The notes below the pieces were generated by a model. The model made no database searches, was not told the DNA's origin, and saw nothing but the letters and a program-made list of their open reading frames with translations. 64,000 nucleotides of DNA from Rhodocyclaceae bacterium (lineage in GTDB: Bacteria; Pseudomonadota; Gammaproteobacteria; Burkholderiales; Rhodocyclaceae), in the NCBI GenBank assembly GCA_016721505.1, contig JADKHX010000001.1:186001-250000 (forward strand). The letters run 5' to 3'. The number at the start of each line of letters is the position of its first letter. Positions within the stretch are counted from its first letter, which is position 1. The position numbers were made by a program, and so were the translations under genes. Shown here one piece after another: positions 54,647 to 63,582 of this stretch.

Positions 54647-55387
54647 TCAGGCTAGGGCAACAAAGCCACTGACGAGGTAAATCGCGCCCAGCGTTAAGAC
54701 AGTCCACTTTGTCCAGACGCGAAAATCCTTGTCATTGATACGATCAAGTACGCCTCGCGATAACGTGGTGCCGCCGAATGCCAGCACGACCATGCTGAGC
54801 GCCAGCCACGGATCGACGCTCACCTCAGCCGTGACGATGCCGCCGAAGTACACGATCTTCAACAGATGACCGCAGCTTTGCGTAATCGCCTTAGTCGCGA
54901 CCACTTGCTGCCGCGTCATTTTGCTGCGCACGAAAAACACATCGAGAATTGGCCCGGATACGCCAGCGGAGAGTTGCAGCGCGGTACAGGCAAGCCCGCA
55001 AGCAAATGGGTGGCCGCGCCGCTCAACGTTCAGATGCAAGCTTTCGGGCAGCATGAAGCTGACAAACGGCGTAAGGCCGAGAACGATGTAGGCGACCGGT
55101 TTGCTAACTACGAACTGCATTAGGGCGAATGCCAACAAGGCCAACAAGGCACCACCGACGTAGCCCAAGAAAATCTGCTGATCAATATGTGTGCGCCATA
55201 GCCATGCCCGCCAGCCATTGGCCGCCAGCTGCGTGATGCCATGCAACATCATCGCCAGCGGCACGCTGACCAACGCGAGCAGCACGCCCATCAGGATCAT
55301 TCCACCGGCCATGCCGAGGATGCCGGAGATGAAAGAAGTCACCAGCGCGGTGACGGCGAGGATGGAAAAAACAAATAGGGAAGTCAT
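54647..55387 (-). CDS. TSUP (TauE/SafE) family membrane permease
   Basis: The 246-residue protein has about eight hydrophobic segments with the TSUP pattern (FISGILGMAGGMILMGVLL near the start and SAGVSGPILDVFFVRS in the second half). Members export sulfite, sulfonates or other anions. The ATG at 55387 begins the recognisable family region; upstream the open frame is not supported. It lies 23 bases after the large transglutaminase gene on the same strand, so it may belong to the Anbu unit. Confidence 0.85.
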   Translation of the reverse strand: MTSLFVFSILAVTALVTSFISGILGMAGGMILMGVLLALVSVPLAMMLHGITQLAANGWRAWLWRTHIDQQIFLGYVGGALLALLAFALMQFVVSKPVAYIVLGLTPFVSFMLPESLHLNVERRGHPFACGLACTALQLSAGVSGPILDVFFVRSKMTRQQVVATKAITQSCGHLLKIVYFGGIVTAEVSVDPWLALSMVVLAFGGTTLSRGVLDRINDKDFRVWTKWTVLTLGAIYLVSGFVALA

Positions 55388-55409
55388 CACTGAGCGCTGA
55401 GCAGCGCGC

Positions 55410-58400
55410 CTACTGTTGCTGCGATTGCGCCGCTTGTTCCACCGTGGCTTCCTCGCTCGCAATGGACGCTGCACCTTCCATCCACGCTTCCGGGGCACGG
55501 CGCAAATCCAGTGTGAGCGGATAGTCCGGATTGCGACCTTCACGGCGCAGATGCATTTGTCCTGGCGTGTGGCCGTGATTCCAAAACCGCACCACGCGGC
55601 GCGATTCGGCTTCATTCGCATTGACCGGAAAACGTTCGGAGTTAAGGCCCCCCGGATGCGACACATGATAGGTACAGCCGCCGACTGAACGGCCACTCCA
55701 GGTATCCACCAAGTCAAACACCAGGGGTGTATGCACGTCAATTGTTGGATGCAAACCCGACGGCGGACACCACGCACGATAGCGTAAGCCAGCCACATAC
55801 TCGCCGCGTACGCCCGTGGGTGATAGCGGCAACGGGCGACCATTGCAGGTGAGGACATGGCGCGTGTCGTTCATGTGGCGCAGTTTGATTTGCATGCGTT
55901 CGACCGATGAATCCACATAACGTGCGGTACCGCCTGCGGCAACTTCTTCGCCCAGCACATGCCAAGGCTCAATAGCTTGGCGCAATTCGATTTCGATGCC
56001 GTTGTAGGCAACGCTACCGTAACGCGGAAAGCGGAATTCGAAAAACGCTGCGAACCACTCAAGCTCGAACGCGTAGCCTGCCGCTTGCAGGTCTTGCACG
56101 ACATCTTTCATATCTTGCGCGACGAAGTGCGGCAGCATGAAACGGTCGTGCAATTCGGTGCCCCAGCGTTTGAGTTTTGATTGATACGGCTGCTGCCAAA
56201 AGCGCGCGACCAAGGCACGAATCAAGAGCATTTGTAGCAAGCTCATTTGCGCATGGGGTGGCATCTCGAAGCCGCGAAACTCCAATAGGCCGAGGCGACC
56301 TGTTGCGCTATCCGGGGAGTACAACTTGTCGATGCAAAACTCAGCGCGATGCGTGTTGCCGGAGAGGTCAATCAATAAGTTTCTTAACAAGCGATCAACC
56401 AGCCACGGCGCCAAAGTTTCTTCGCCGGGTTTGAGTCGCTCGGCCATTTGCTGGAAGGCGATTTCAAGCTCGTAAAGCCCTTCATGGCGCGCCTCGTCCA
56501 CACGTGGCGCTTGGCTGGTGGGGCCGATGAACATGCCCGAAAATAAATATGACAAGGCCGGATGATTTTGCCAATAGGTAATCAGACTCATCAGCAAATC
56601 GGGGCGGCGCAGGCAGGGTGAATCGGCTGGCGTGGCTGCCCCAAGCACGATGTGATTGCCACCACCGGTGCCGGTGTGGCGGCCATCGAGCATGAACTTT
56701 TCTGCGCCTAATCGAGTGAAACGCGCTTCTTCGTAAAGCGTTTGCGTGTTCTCGACCAATTGCGACCATGAACTCGCCGGATGAATGTTGACTTCAATCA
56801 CGCCGGGGTCAGGGGTGATTTTGAACTCTTTGATGCGCGGGTCGGAAGGCGGTGTGTAGCCTTCCAAACGCACCGGCAATTTCAATTTCGCTGCGGTGTT
56901 TTCAATCGCGGCGACAAGGTCGACAAAGTCTTCGAGCAGCACTACAGGCGGCAAGAAAACATGTAGCACGCCTTGTCGCACTTCAACACAAAGCGCGGTG
57001 TGCACGATCTCGCGCGGGTCGTAATCTTTGCTCGGCGGCTTGGCTGATTTTTTGGGCTTTTCGGACGATTTTCCCGAAGGCAATTCGCCACGCGCATCAA
57101 ACGGATCGCGAGGATGATCGGTTTCTTTGTCTTCCGGCGCAACCCACGGCAGCGAGGCGAGTGGCAAACGCAAACCCAGCGGCGAATCGCCGCCTATCAA
57201 ATAAAGGTGCTTGCGCTTGATTGGCCAAATGCTGGAACGGAAATTCGCCGTACCGACATCTTGCGAGTTGGTGCTGGTAGCACGCCGTCCAGACGTGATT
57301 CTCGCCAGCGCTTTAATCGGCAACACATACCCCGCCGCTTTGCCCAACCCGCTTTCGATCAACGCCGCCACGCGTTTGCGCTCGTCGCTGTCGTTGAGCT
57401 TCATCGCATGCAGATCAAAATTTTCTGGCCAGCGTTGTTCTTGGTCGACGATTTGGGTGACATCTTCAAACGCGGGAATCACATAGCGCTCGTCAAGCTC
57501 CAGCGCACTAGCGAGTTGCGAAATGAAATTTAACGCGTCTGCCGTGGTGGCCGCAGTGGTGGACTTTCCAACAGCCTCATCGACCGCCAACCAGCGCATG
57601 TCGCGCCACAGCGGCTTGCCATCGGTGCGCCAATAACAGCCCAGCGCCCAGCGTGGCAGCGGCTCCCCCGGATACCATTTACCTTGTCCGAAATGCAACA
57701 GCGCGCCGGGGGCAAAACGTTTTTGCAAACGTCCCAACAACTCACCCGCGAGTGCACGTTTTTTTGGCGATAGCGCGGTGATATTCCACTCCGCACCTTC
57801 CATGTCATCAATCGAAACGAAGGTCGGTTCGCCACCCATGGTCAGGCGGACATCATGTTTGAGCAATTCTTCGTCGACCTGGTTCCCCAGCGCCAGCACG
57901 GCTTGCCACTGCACTTCAGTGTACGGCTTGGTCACGCGCGGATCTTCGTGGATGCGCGTGATTTGCATCAACACATCCATCTCGGTTTGGCAAACTTCCG
58001 TTGCGCCAATAACCGGTGCGGCCGATGAGGGCATCGCCGTACAAGCCAGCGGGATATGCCCTTCGCCGGCCAGCAAACCTGAGGTGGGATCGAGACCGAT
58101 CCAGCCCGCGCCAGGAATAAAAACCTCTGTCCACGCATGCAAATCAGTGAAGTCGACATCTGTGCCAGACGGCCCATCGAGTGCCGCCACATCCGCCTTA
58201 AGCTGAATCAAATAGCCGGAAGCAAAGCGTGCGGCGAGGCCAAGGTGACGCATGATCTGCACCATCAACCATGCTGAATCACGGCACGAACCGAGCTTAA
58301 GTTCCAGCGTTTGCTCTGGCGTTTGTACCCCAGCTTCCATGCGCACGACATAGTTGATGTCTTGCTGTACGCGCTGATTGACGCCGACCAGCATATCGAT

Positions 58401-58844
58401 GGTGCGCAGCTTTTTATTGAGCAATTCCGCACGTACGCGCGCCAACCACTGAGTCAGTAACGGTGTTGCCGGTTCGGCTTCCAGATAAATCGCCAGCTCG
58501 CGCTTCATGCCATCGGGGTAGGCAAACGGAAAGTCCTGCGCGTACTCCTCCATGAAAAAATCAAAAGGATTGATCACCGTCATATCGGCGACCAAATCCA
58601 CTGTGACTTCCAGCGTGTCAGCCTTATCGGGGAAAACCAATCGCGCAACCCAATTACCAAACGGGTCTTGTTGCCAATTTAGAAAATGCGCGCCCTTGCC
58701 CGACGGCGTGACGTTTAGCGAATAACTCAGTATTGGTGTGCGGCTATGCGCCGCCGGACGCAAACGAATCTCGTGCGGCCACAGCTTGACTTGGCGGTCA
58801 AAGCGATAACGCGTGCGGTGAGTCAGTGCAACGCTAATTGTCAT
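55410..58844 (-). CDS. Transglutaminase-DUF2126 (amidoligase-like) fusion protein
   Basis: The 1144-residue protein has a bacterial transglutaminase N-terminal domain (1-100), a cysteine-protease-like transglutaminase core with C187 (GSCRDSAWL), H236 (LHAWTEVF) and D252 (LDPTSG), and a long C-terminal DUF2126 region of the COOH-NH2 ligase type (TMGGEPTFVSID near 350, LDGRHTGTGGGNHIVLG near 720). Such fusions accompany Anbu, alpha-E and ATP-grasp genes and are predicted to make or cut a peptide. Residues 519-528 come from repeat copy 16. No membrane segment is present. It starts 22 bases after the Anbu stop. Confidence 0.88.
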   Translation of the reverse strand: MTISVALTHRTRYRFDRQVKLWPHEIRLRPAAHSRTPILSYSLNVTPSGKGAHFLNWQQDPFGNWVARLVFPDKADTLEVTVDLVADMTVINPFDFFMEEYAQDFPFAYPDGMKRELAIYLEAEPATPLLTQWLARVRAELLNKKLRTIDMLVGVNQRVQQDINYVVRMEAGVQTPEQTLELKLGSCRDSAWLMVQIMRHLGLAARFASGYLIQLKADVAALDGPSGTDVDFTDLHAWTEVFIPGAGWIGLDPTSGLLAGEGHIPLACTAMPSSAAPVIGATEVCQTEMDVLMQITRIHEDPRVTKPYTEVQWQAVLALGNQVDEELLKHDVRLTMGGEPTFVSIDDMEGAEWNITALSPKKRALAGELLGRLQKRFAPGALLHFGQGKWYPGEPLPRWALGCYWRTDGKPLWRDMRWLAVDEAVGKSTTAATTADALNFISQLASALELDERYVIPAFEDVTQIVDQEQRWPENFDLHAMKLNDSDERKRVAALIESGLGKAAGYVLPIKALARITSGRRATSTNSQDVGTANFRSSIWPIKRKHLYLIGGDSPLGLRLPLASLPWVAPEDKETDHPRDPFDARGELPSGKSSEKPKKSAKPPSKDYDPREIVHTALCVEVRQGVLHVFLPPVVLLEDFVDLVAAIENTAAKLKLPVRLEGYTPPSDPRIKEFKITPDPGVIEVNIHPASSWSQLVENTQTLYEEARFTRLGAEKFMLDGRHTGTGGGNHIVLGAATPADSPCLRRPDLLMSLITYWQNHPALSYLFSGMFIGPTSQAPRVDEARHEGLYELEIAFQQMAERLKPGEETLAPWLVDRLLRNLLIDLSGNTHRAEFCIDKLYSPDSATGRLGLLEFRGFEMPPHAQMSLLQMLLIRALVARFWQQPYQSKLKRWGTELHDRFMLPHFVAQDMKDVVQDLQAAGYAFELEWFAAFFEFRFPRYGSVAYNGIEIELRQAIEPWHVLGEEVAAGGTARYVDSSVERMQIKLRHMNDTRHVLTCNGRPLPLSPTGVRGEYVAGLRYRAWCPPSGLHPTIDVHTPLVFDLVDTWSGRSVGGCTYHVSHPGGLNSERFPVNANEAESRRVVRFWNHGHTPGQMHLRREGRNPDYPLTLDLRRAPEAWMEGAASIASEEATVEQAAQSQQQ
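57263..57288 (+). repeat. Dispersed repeat, short type, copy 16 (inside the transglutaminase gene)
   Basis: GCGAGTTGGTGCTGGTAG then CACGCCGT. It is slightly changed (GCGAG for GCCAG) and is read in a different frame from copies 1 and 13, giving TSGRRATSTN. Confidence 0.75.
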
Positions 58845-58866
58845 CAGAAGTATTCAGGTGAAAAAT

Positions 58867-59595
58867 TCAGTGCCATTCCACGTTGGGCAATTGACCAAAC
58901 GCACGCTTCACGCCCTCGCCCCAGCTTTGGCTGAGTCGCAGCATGTAAGGGTCTTGATCGTCAAAACGATGGGTGCGGCCGATACGCAATGCCTCACGGT
59001 CGTAACAAGCCAAATCAATCGGAAATCCCACCGACAGATTCGATCGCATGGTCGAATCAAACGACACCAGCATGCATTTCACTGTGTCGTCCATACAAGT
59101 CCCGCCGCTAACCACGCGATCAATAATCGGTTTGCCATATTTGGTTTCGCCGATTTGGAAGTACGGCGTCTCAGGTGTCGCCTCGATGAAATTGCCTTCG
59201 GCATAAATCATGAACAAGCGCTGGCGCTCACCGAATATTTGCCCACCAACAATAAAGTTCGCGCCGCTGTCGACATTGTTTTCTTGCAAATACGGCCCAT
59301 CGCGATGACGCACTTCACGCAGTGCCTCACCGACCAATTCGGCCACGTCATACATCGAACTGACACTCATCAGATTGGGTTCGACATTTCGACGTATCGC
59401 TTGATCGAGCTGATTGAGCGTGGCCTGCGTCACTGCCAGATTGCCCGAATTCACAAACATCAGTGCGCGCTCGCCTGGATTCTCAAAGGTGCGCATTTTG
59501 CGGAACGTAGACACGTTGTCGACACCTGCATTGGTTCGCGAATCCGATGCAAACACCATACCGGCATCAATCATGATGGCAACGCAATAAGTCAT
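58867..59595 (-). CDS. Anbu (proteasome-like peptidase, HslV/20S relative)
   Basis: Anbu is a self-assembling Ntn-hydrolase related to the ancestral proteasome beta subunit. The 242-residue protein begins MTYCVAIMIDAGMVFASDSR; after methionine removal threonine 2 would be the nucleophile, and the aspartate and lysine of the usual site follow (D18, K33 region FRKMRTF). The length and the C-terminal RLSQSWGEGVKRAF fit the family. It forms spiral or stacked rings in known cases. The substrate is unknown, probably the product of the neighbouring ATP-grasp and alpha-E genes. Confidence 0.9.
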   Translation of the reverse strand: MTYCVAIMIDAGMVFASDSRTNAGVDNVSTFRKMRTFENPGERALMFVNSGNLAVTQATLNQLDQAIRRNVEPNLMSVSSMYDVAELVGEALREVRHRDGPYLQENNVDSGANFIVGGQIFGERQRLFMIYAEGNFIEATPETPYFQIGETKYGKPIIDRVVSGGTCMDDTVKCMLVSFDSTMRSNLSVGFPIDLACYDREALRIGRTHRFDDQDPYMLRLSQSWGEGVKRAFGQLPNVEWH

Positions 59596-59669
59596 GCTCT
59601 AACTCTCAAAAAGGTAAAGGTTGCAACGCTAGCAAAAGCCACGCTTGCTCGCAATGGACATTACAAGGA

Positions 59670-60617
59670 TTATTCCGTCGCTGACCAAAAATACGTGGTG
59701 TTAACCAAGTCACCCAATTCGTAAATTCGCTCCAGAAAAAACGACAGATATTCGTGTAGTCCAAAATCAAAAATCTCTTCAACCGTACCAAAACGCAGCT
59801 CGCTATGCAGCATGCCACTGCGGCGCAAAAGCTCGGCCGAGCGCGGTCCGCCTAGCTCAACAATCAAACGGTTGACTTCGTTCATACAAGCCATCAATGA
59901 GCGCGGCATATCACCGCGCAAAATCAAAAGCTCGGCCACTCGCTGCGGCGTAATCACATCGCGATACACCTTGCGATACGACTCGAATGATGACACCGAA
60001 CGCAACAACGCGCTCCACTGATAAAAATCAGCCGCACCACCAACTTCCGCAGGACTGGGCAAAAGGATGTGATATTTCACATCGAGAATGCGTGCCGTAT
60101 TGTCAGCACGCTCGATAAACGTACCCATCCGCAAAAAACGAAATGCGTCGTCTTGCAACAGGGTGCCGATAGTGACGCCGCGATACAAATGCGATTGCTC
60201 TTTGACCCATTCAAAAAATCGCGGCATGCCATCCTCGGGAATCGTCTCCTCTTGTATCCGGCGCATCTCCAACCATGTGTGATTGATCGTTTCCCACATC
60301 TCAGAGGTAATCGTGCGGCGTACTGCGCGCGCGTTTTCGCGCGCCTTGAAAATACTTTGATAAATGCTGCCCGGATTTTGCGCATCGAGCGCCATGAAAT
60401 ACAAAACATTTTCGGCGCTTGGTTCGGGATAACGCGTTTCAAAATCGACGTGCAGCCCACTAATCGAAAGCATTGCGCGCCATTCGTTAAACGGGTCGAC
60501 CGCAGTGCGTTGCAACAACGACATGTTGTACGTCACGTCAAGCATGCGCGCGGCATTTTCAGCGCGCTCTACGCTGCGTGCCATCCAATAAAGGTGATCG
60601 GCGGTGGATGAAAGCAT
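59670..60617 (-). CDS. Alpha-E domain protein
   Basis: The 315-residue all-alpha protein carries the alpha-E pattern: STADHLYWMARSVERAENAARMLD at the start, TFIERADNTARILDVKYHILL in the middle, and ERIYELGDLVNTTYF at the end. Alpha-E proteins always accompany circularly permuted ATP-grasp genes and are thought to form a complex with them. It is 36 bases from the ATP-grasp stop and 75 bases from the Anbu start. Confidence 0.9.
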   Translation of the reverse strand: MLSSTADHLYWMARSVERAENAARMLDVTYNMSLLQRTAVDPFNEWRAMLSISGLHVDFETRYPEPSAENVLYFMALDAQNPGSIYQSIFKARENARAVRRTITSEMWETINHTWLEMRRIQEETIPEDGMPRFFEWVKEQSHLYRGVTIGTLLQDDAFRFLRMGTFIERADNTARILDVKYHILLPSPAEVGGAADFYQWSALLRSVSSFESYRKVYRDVITPQRVAELLILRGDMPRSLMACMNEVNRLIVELGGPRSAELLRRSGMLHSELRFGTVEEIFDFGLHEYLSFFLERIYELGDLVNTTYFWSATE

Positions 60618-60653
60618 TTCGTTGTGTTCCCGTTGTGTACCTTTTGCTCGCTA

Positions 60654-62078
60654 CTAGTTTTCAAGCACCCAAGTGTCTTTAGTGCCGCCACCTTGCGACG
60701 AATTCACCACCAGCGAACCTTCTTTCAGCGCCACCCGCGTCAATCCGCCGGGCACCATGCTGACATCTTTACCCGACAACACATAAGGCCGCAAATCAAT
60801 GTGGCGCGGCGCGATGCCGCTTTCGACAAAGGTCGGGCAAGTCGACAAAGCCAATGTGGGTTGCGCGATATAGCGCGCCGGATCGGCAATAATTTTTGCG
60901 CGGAATAACTCCAATTCGTCCTTGCTCGATGTCGGCCCAACCAACATGCCGTAGCCGCCCGAGCCATGCACTTCTTTCACCACAACCTCGGCCAGATGCG
61001 CCAGCACATAACGCAAATCGTCGGGCTTACTCAACTCCCACGTCGGTACGTTGGACAGTATTGGCTCCTCGCCGCAATAAAAACGAATCATCTCCGGCAC
61101 ATGGATATACATCGCCTTATCGTCGGCGATGCCGGTGCCAACCGCATTCGCCAGCGTCACTCGCCCTGCGCAATAAGCCGCGAACAGCCCCGGCACGCCC
61201 AGCGCAGAATCTTTGCGGAAGGCTAAGGGATCGAGGTAGTCATCATCAATGCGCCGATAGATCACATCGACCTGACGCAAGCCATCGGTAGTGCGCATGT
61301 ACACCGTGTTGTCGCGCACCACGAGATCGTTACCTTCAACCAACTCAACGCCCATTTGCTGTGCCAAAAATGCATGCTCGAAGTAGGCGCTGTTGAATTG
61401 CCCGGGCGTGAGCACCACCACATTCGGATCGTTGCTCCCGACGGGCGCGACCGAGCGCAAGTTGTTCAGCAACATGTCGGGGTAGTGCTCGACCGGCGCA
61501 ATCGCCTGGCGCGCAAACAGCTCCGGAAAAAGCCGCATCATCATCTTGCGATCTTCGAGCATGTAAGACACCCCCGAAGGCGTGCGCAAATTGTCTTCAA
61601 GCACAAAATATTCGCCGCTCACATTTGCTGTATCGGCACGCACCAAATCGACACCGGCGATATGCGCATATATATTGCCCGGCACATCGACACCGATCAT
61701 CTCTTTGCGAAACTGCGAATTGGCCAAGATCTGTTGCGCCGGAATCCGCCCGGCCTTAATGATTTCCTGATCGTGATACACGTCGTGGATAAAAGCATTG
61801 AGTGCCTTGACCCGCTGACGCAATCCGCTTTCAACCCGCTGCCATTCCTTGGCCGAAATAATGCGCGGCACGATATCAAACGGAATCAGGCGTTCCTTGC
61901 CTTCGTCTTCGCCATACACGGCGAAAGTAATCCCGACCCGATGAAAAGCCAAATCCGCCTCGGCACGTTTGCGCGCAATCACCTCCGGCGGCGTGGTCGC
62001 CATCCATTGCGCAAAGTTCGCATAGCTCTCGCGAACGCGACCTTGCGCATCGTTCATTTCGTCAAAGGCAGCGGGCAT
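60654..62078 (-). CDS. Circularly permuted type 2 ATP-grasp protein
   Basis: The 474-residue product is an ATP-grasp ligase with permuted order, predicted to make a peptide (amide) bond. Recognisable parts are VFYDVYHDQEI-type helices, EYFVLEDNLRTPSGVSYMLE, RIDDDYLDPLAFRKDS and KEVHGSGGYGMLVGPTSS, where the glycine-rich loop binds ATP. The ATG at 62078 is chosen. It is the first gene of the Anbu unit on this strand. Confidence 0.9.
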   Translation of the reverse strand: MPAAFDEMNDAQGRVRESYANFAQWMATTPPEVIARKRAEADLAFHRVGITFAVYGEDEGKERLIPFDIVPRIISAKEWQRVESGLRQRVKALNAFIHDVYHDQEIIKAGRIPAQQILANSQFRKEMIGVDVPGNIYAHIAGVDLVRADTANVSGEYFVLEDNLRTPSGVSYMLEDRKMMMRLFPELFARQAIAPVEHYPDMLLNNLRSVAPVGSNDPNVVVLTPGQFNSAYFEHAFLAQQMGVELVEGNDLVVRDNTVYMRTTDGLRQVDVIYRRIDDDYLDPLAFRKDSALGVPGLFAAYCAGRVTLANAVGTGIADDKAMYIHVPEMIRFYCGEEPILSNVPTWELSKPDDLRYVLAHLAEVVVKEVHGSGGYGMLVGPTSSKDELELFRAKIIADPARYIAQPTLALSTCPTFVESGIAPRHIDLRPYVLSGKDVSMVPGGLTRVALKEGSLVVNSSQGGGTKDTWVLEN

Positions 62079-62352
62079 CAAAAACCACCAGATTAGGCAC
62101 TCGGTTTATCTTAGCAGTAAGCATGCCTGAGAGTGGGGTGCGGCAAATCAAGGGCTTTCGTAATGCTGGCCAGGAGTGACGCACCAATATTGAGCGCGAC
62201 GCAATGGTTTGGTGCGGGACGGCGCACCGATACGGAATGGCTGTGAATCGATTCGATGGCGGTGTTAATGTAGTGCCTTAAACGCGCTTGCGCTTCAGGC
62301 TTGAATCTGCCGTTCTCTAGCTCAAGTGACCAACTCAAAAAAGGCATCGTCC

Positions 62353-62787
62353 ATGCAAAACACCTCGAACGGCAGTCTCAACGGTCGTATTTTGATGACT
62401 TTGGCGACACTGATGTACGGTCTCATCCCACCATTGGTAGATTTGACCGAGACACACGTTTTTCATCCGGAGTGGACACCACATTCGCGTATGCATATGG
62501 TCTGGCTGCTTGGAACCAATTCGACGCTGGCAATGGTCGCTCTCTATTTTCTCTGGTTGAAAAAAGAAAATAGCTCATTTGGTATCAGCCTGGCGGGAGT
62601 GCTCGGCTTATGTGTGTATGGCGGTTTCATGCTCAGTGCCGCCACAATGTCCTTTTATGGTGGCTCACTCACTGACAAGGGTGGAGTACCTCCTATTTTT
62701 GGCTTAGATGCCAACATCCTCGCCTTTTCGACCGGCCTGCTGATACTACTCATCGGCTGGTTTCTTGCTCGTGCCAAGAGCGCCTAA
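62353..62787 (+). CDS. DUF6640-like membrane protein
   Basis: The 144-residue protein has four hydrophobic segments and the patterns LATLMYGLIPPLVDLTETHVFHP-like, TPHSRMHMVWLLGTNSTLA and GGVPPIFGLDANILAFS, which resemble DUF6640. ATG 62353 has AAGG upstream; a GTG at 62326 would add nine residues. It lies opposite to the Anbu genes and may be unrelated. The function is unknown. Confidence 0.7.
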   Translation: MQNTSNGSLNGRILMTLATLMYGLIPPLVDLTETHVFHPEWTPHSRMHMVWLLGTNSTLAMVALYFLWLKKENSSFGISLAGVLGLCVYGGFMLSAATMSFYGGSLTDKGGVPPIFGLDANILAFSTGLLILLIGWFLARAKSA

Positions 62788-62822
62788 TCACCAGTTCAAT
62801 CCGGATTCCAACCGTAAGCCCC

Positions 62823-63560
62823 ATGCGAATCGCCCTCGTCTCAGACATTCACGGCAACCTCCCCGCACTCGAGGCCGTTGTCGCCGATATTCAGCGGCGC
62901 GGCGCGGACGAGATTGTTTGTCTTGGTGACAATATCTCGGGGCCGCTGCTGCCGCGAGAAACCGCGCAGTACCTCATGGCATCTGATTGGACCGTCCTCG
63001 CCGGGAACCATGAACGACAGGTGATTGACTACCAACCCGGCAAGGGCGGGCAGTCGGATGGCTATGCGCATTCTCAACTAACCAGTATCGAGTTCGCCTG
63101 GTTGCGTTCGCTTCAACCTCACCTCAACATGAACCCGGAAGTGTTCCTCTGCCACGGCACACCGCGCAGTGATTGCGAACACTTTCTGGAGTCGGTGCGT
63201 GACGGGAGGCTTTCAGTCGCGTCCTTGGCTGAGATAACCGAACGGATTGGCAACGTGCTCGCGCCAGTCGTGGCCTGCGGTCATAGCCATGTTCCGCGCT
63301 CGGTGCGCCTGCCATCCGCTCAGCTGTGCGTCAATCCCGGCAGTGTTGGGCTGCAGGCTTACACCGATGACCACCCCGAGCACTACATCATGGAACTCGG
63401 CACGCCTGACGCGCACTACGCCGTGATTGCGAAGACGACGAATGGCTGGGCCTGTGAGAGCTACGCCGTGCCTTATGACTACGTAGCGATGGCCAAGCTG
63501 GCGAAGGCGCGCGGGCGGCTGGATTGGGAACAGGCGCTACTGACTGGCTACGCGGGGTGA
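62823..63560 (+). CDS. Calcineurin-like metallophosphoesterase (YfcE-like)
   Basis: The 245-residue cytoplasmic protein has the four metal motifs SDIHGNLPALEAV, VCLGDNISG, LAGNHER and ACGHSHVPR. It belongs to the small single-domain phosphodiesterases. The substrate is not readable. It lies 35 bases downstream of the DUF6640-like gene on the same strand. Confidence 0.88.
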   Translation: MRIALVSDIHGNLPALEAVVADIQRRGADEIVCLGDNISGPLLPRETAQYLMASDWTVLAGNHERQVIDYQPGKGGQSDGYAHSQLTSIEFAWLRSLQPHLNMNPEVFLCHGTPRSDCEHFLESVRDGRLSVASLAEITERIGNVLAPVVACGHSHVPRSVRLPSAQLCVNPGSVGLQAYTDDHPEHYIMELGTPDAHYAVIAKTTNGWACESYAVPYDYVAMAKLAKARGRLDWEQALLTGYAG

Positions 63561-63582
63561 CACTATCGGTCAAAGTGTGCGT

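Noticed and set aside
2964..57288. The dispersed repeats as integron attC sites or a CRISPR array
   Set aside because: They are scattered singly over 54 kb in both orientations, inside and outside genes, with no integrase, no cassette array and no regular spacing.
62111..62347. A 78-codon minus-strand gene
   Set aside because: No ribosome site, no family and an overlap with the start of the plus-strand gene; kept only as an unexplained stretch.
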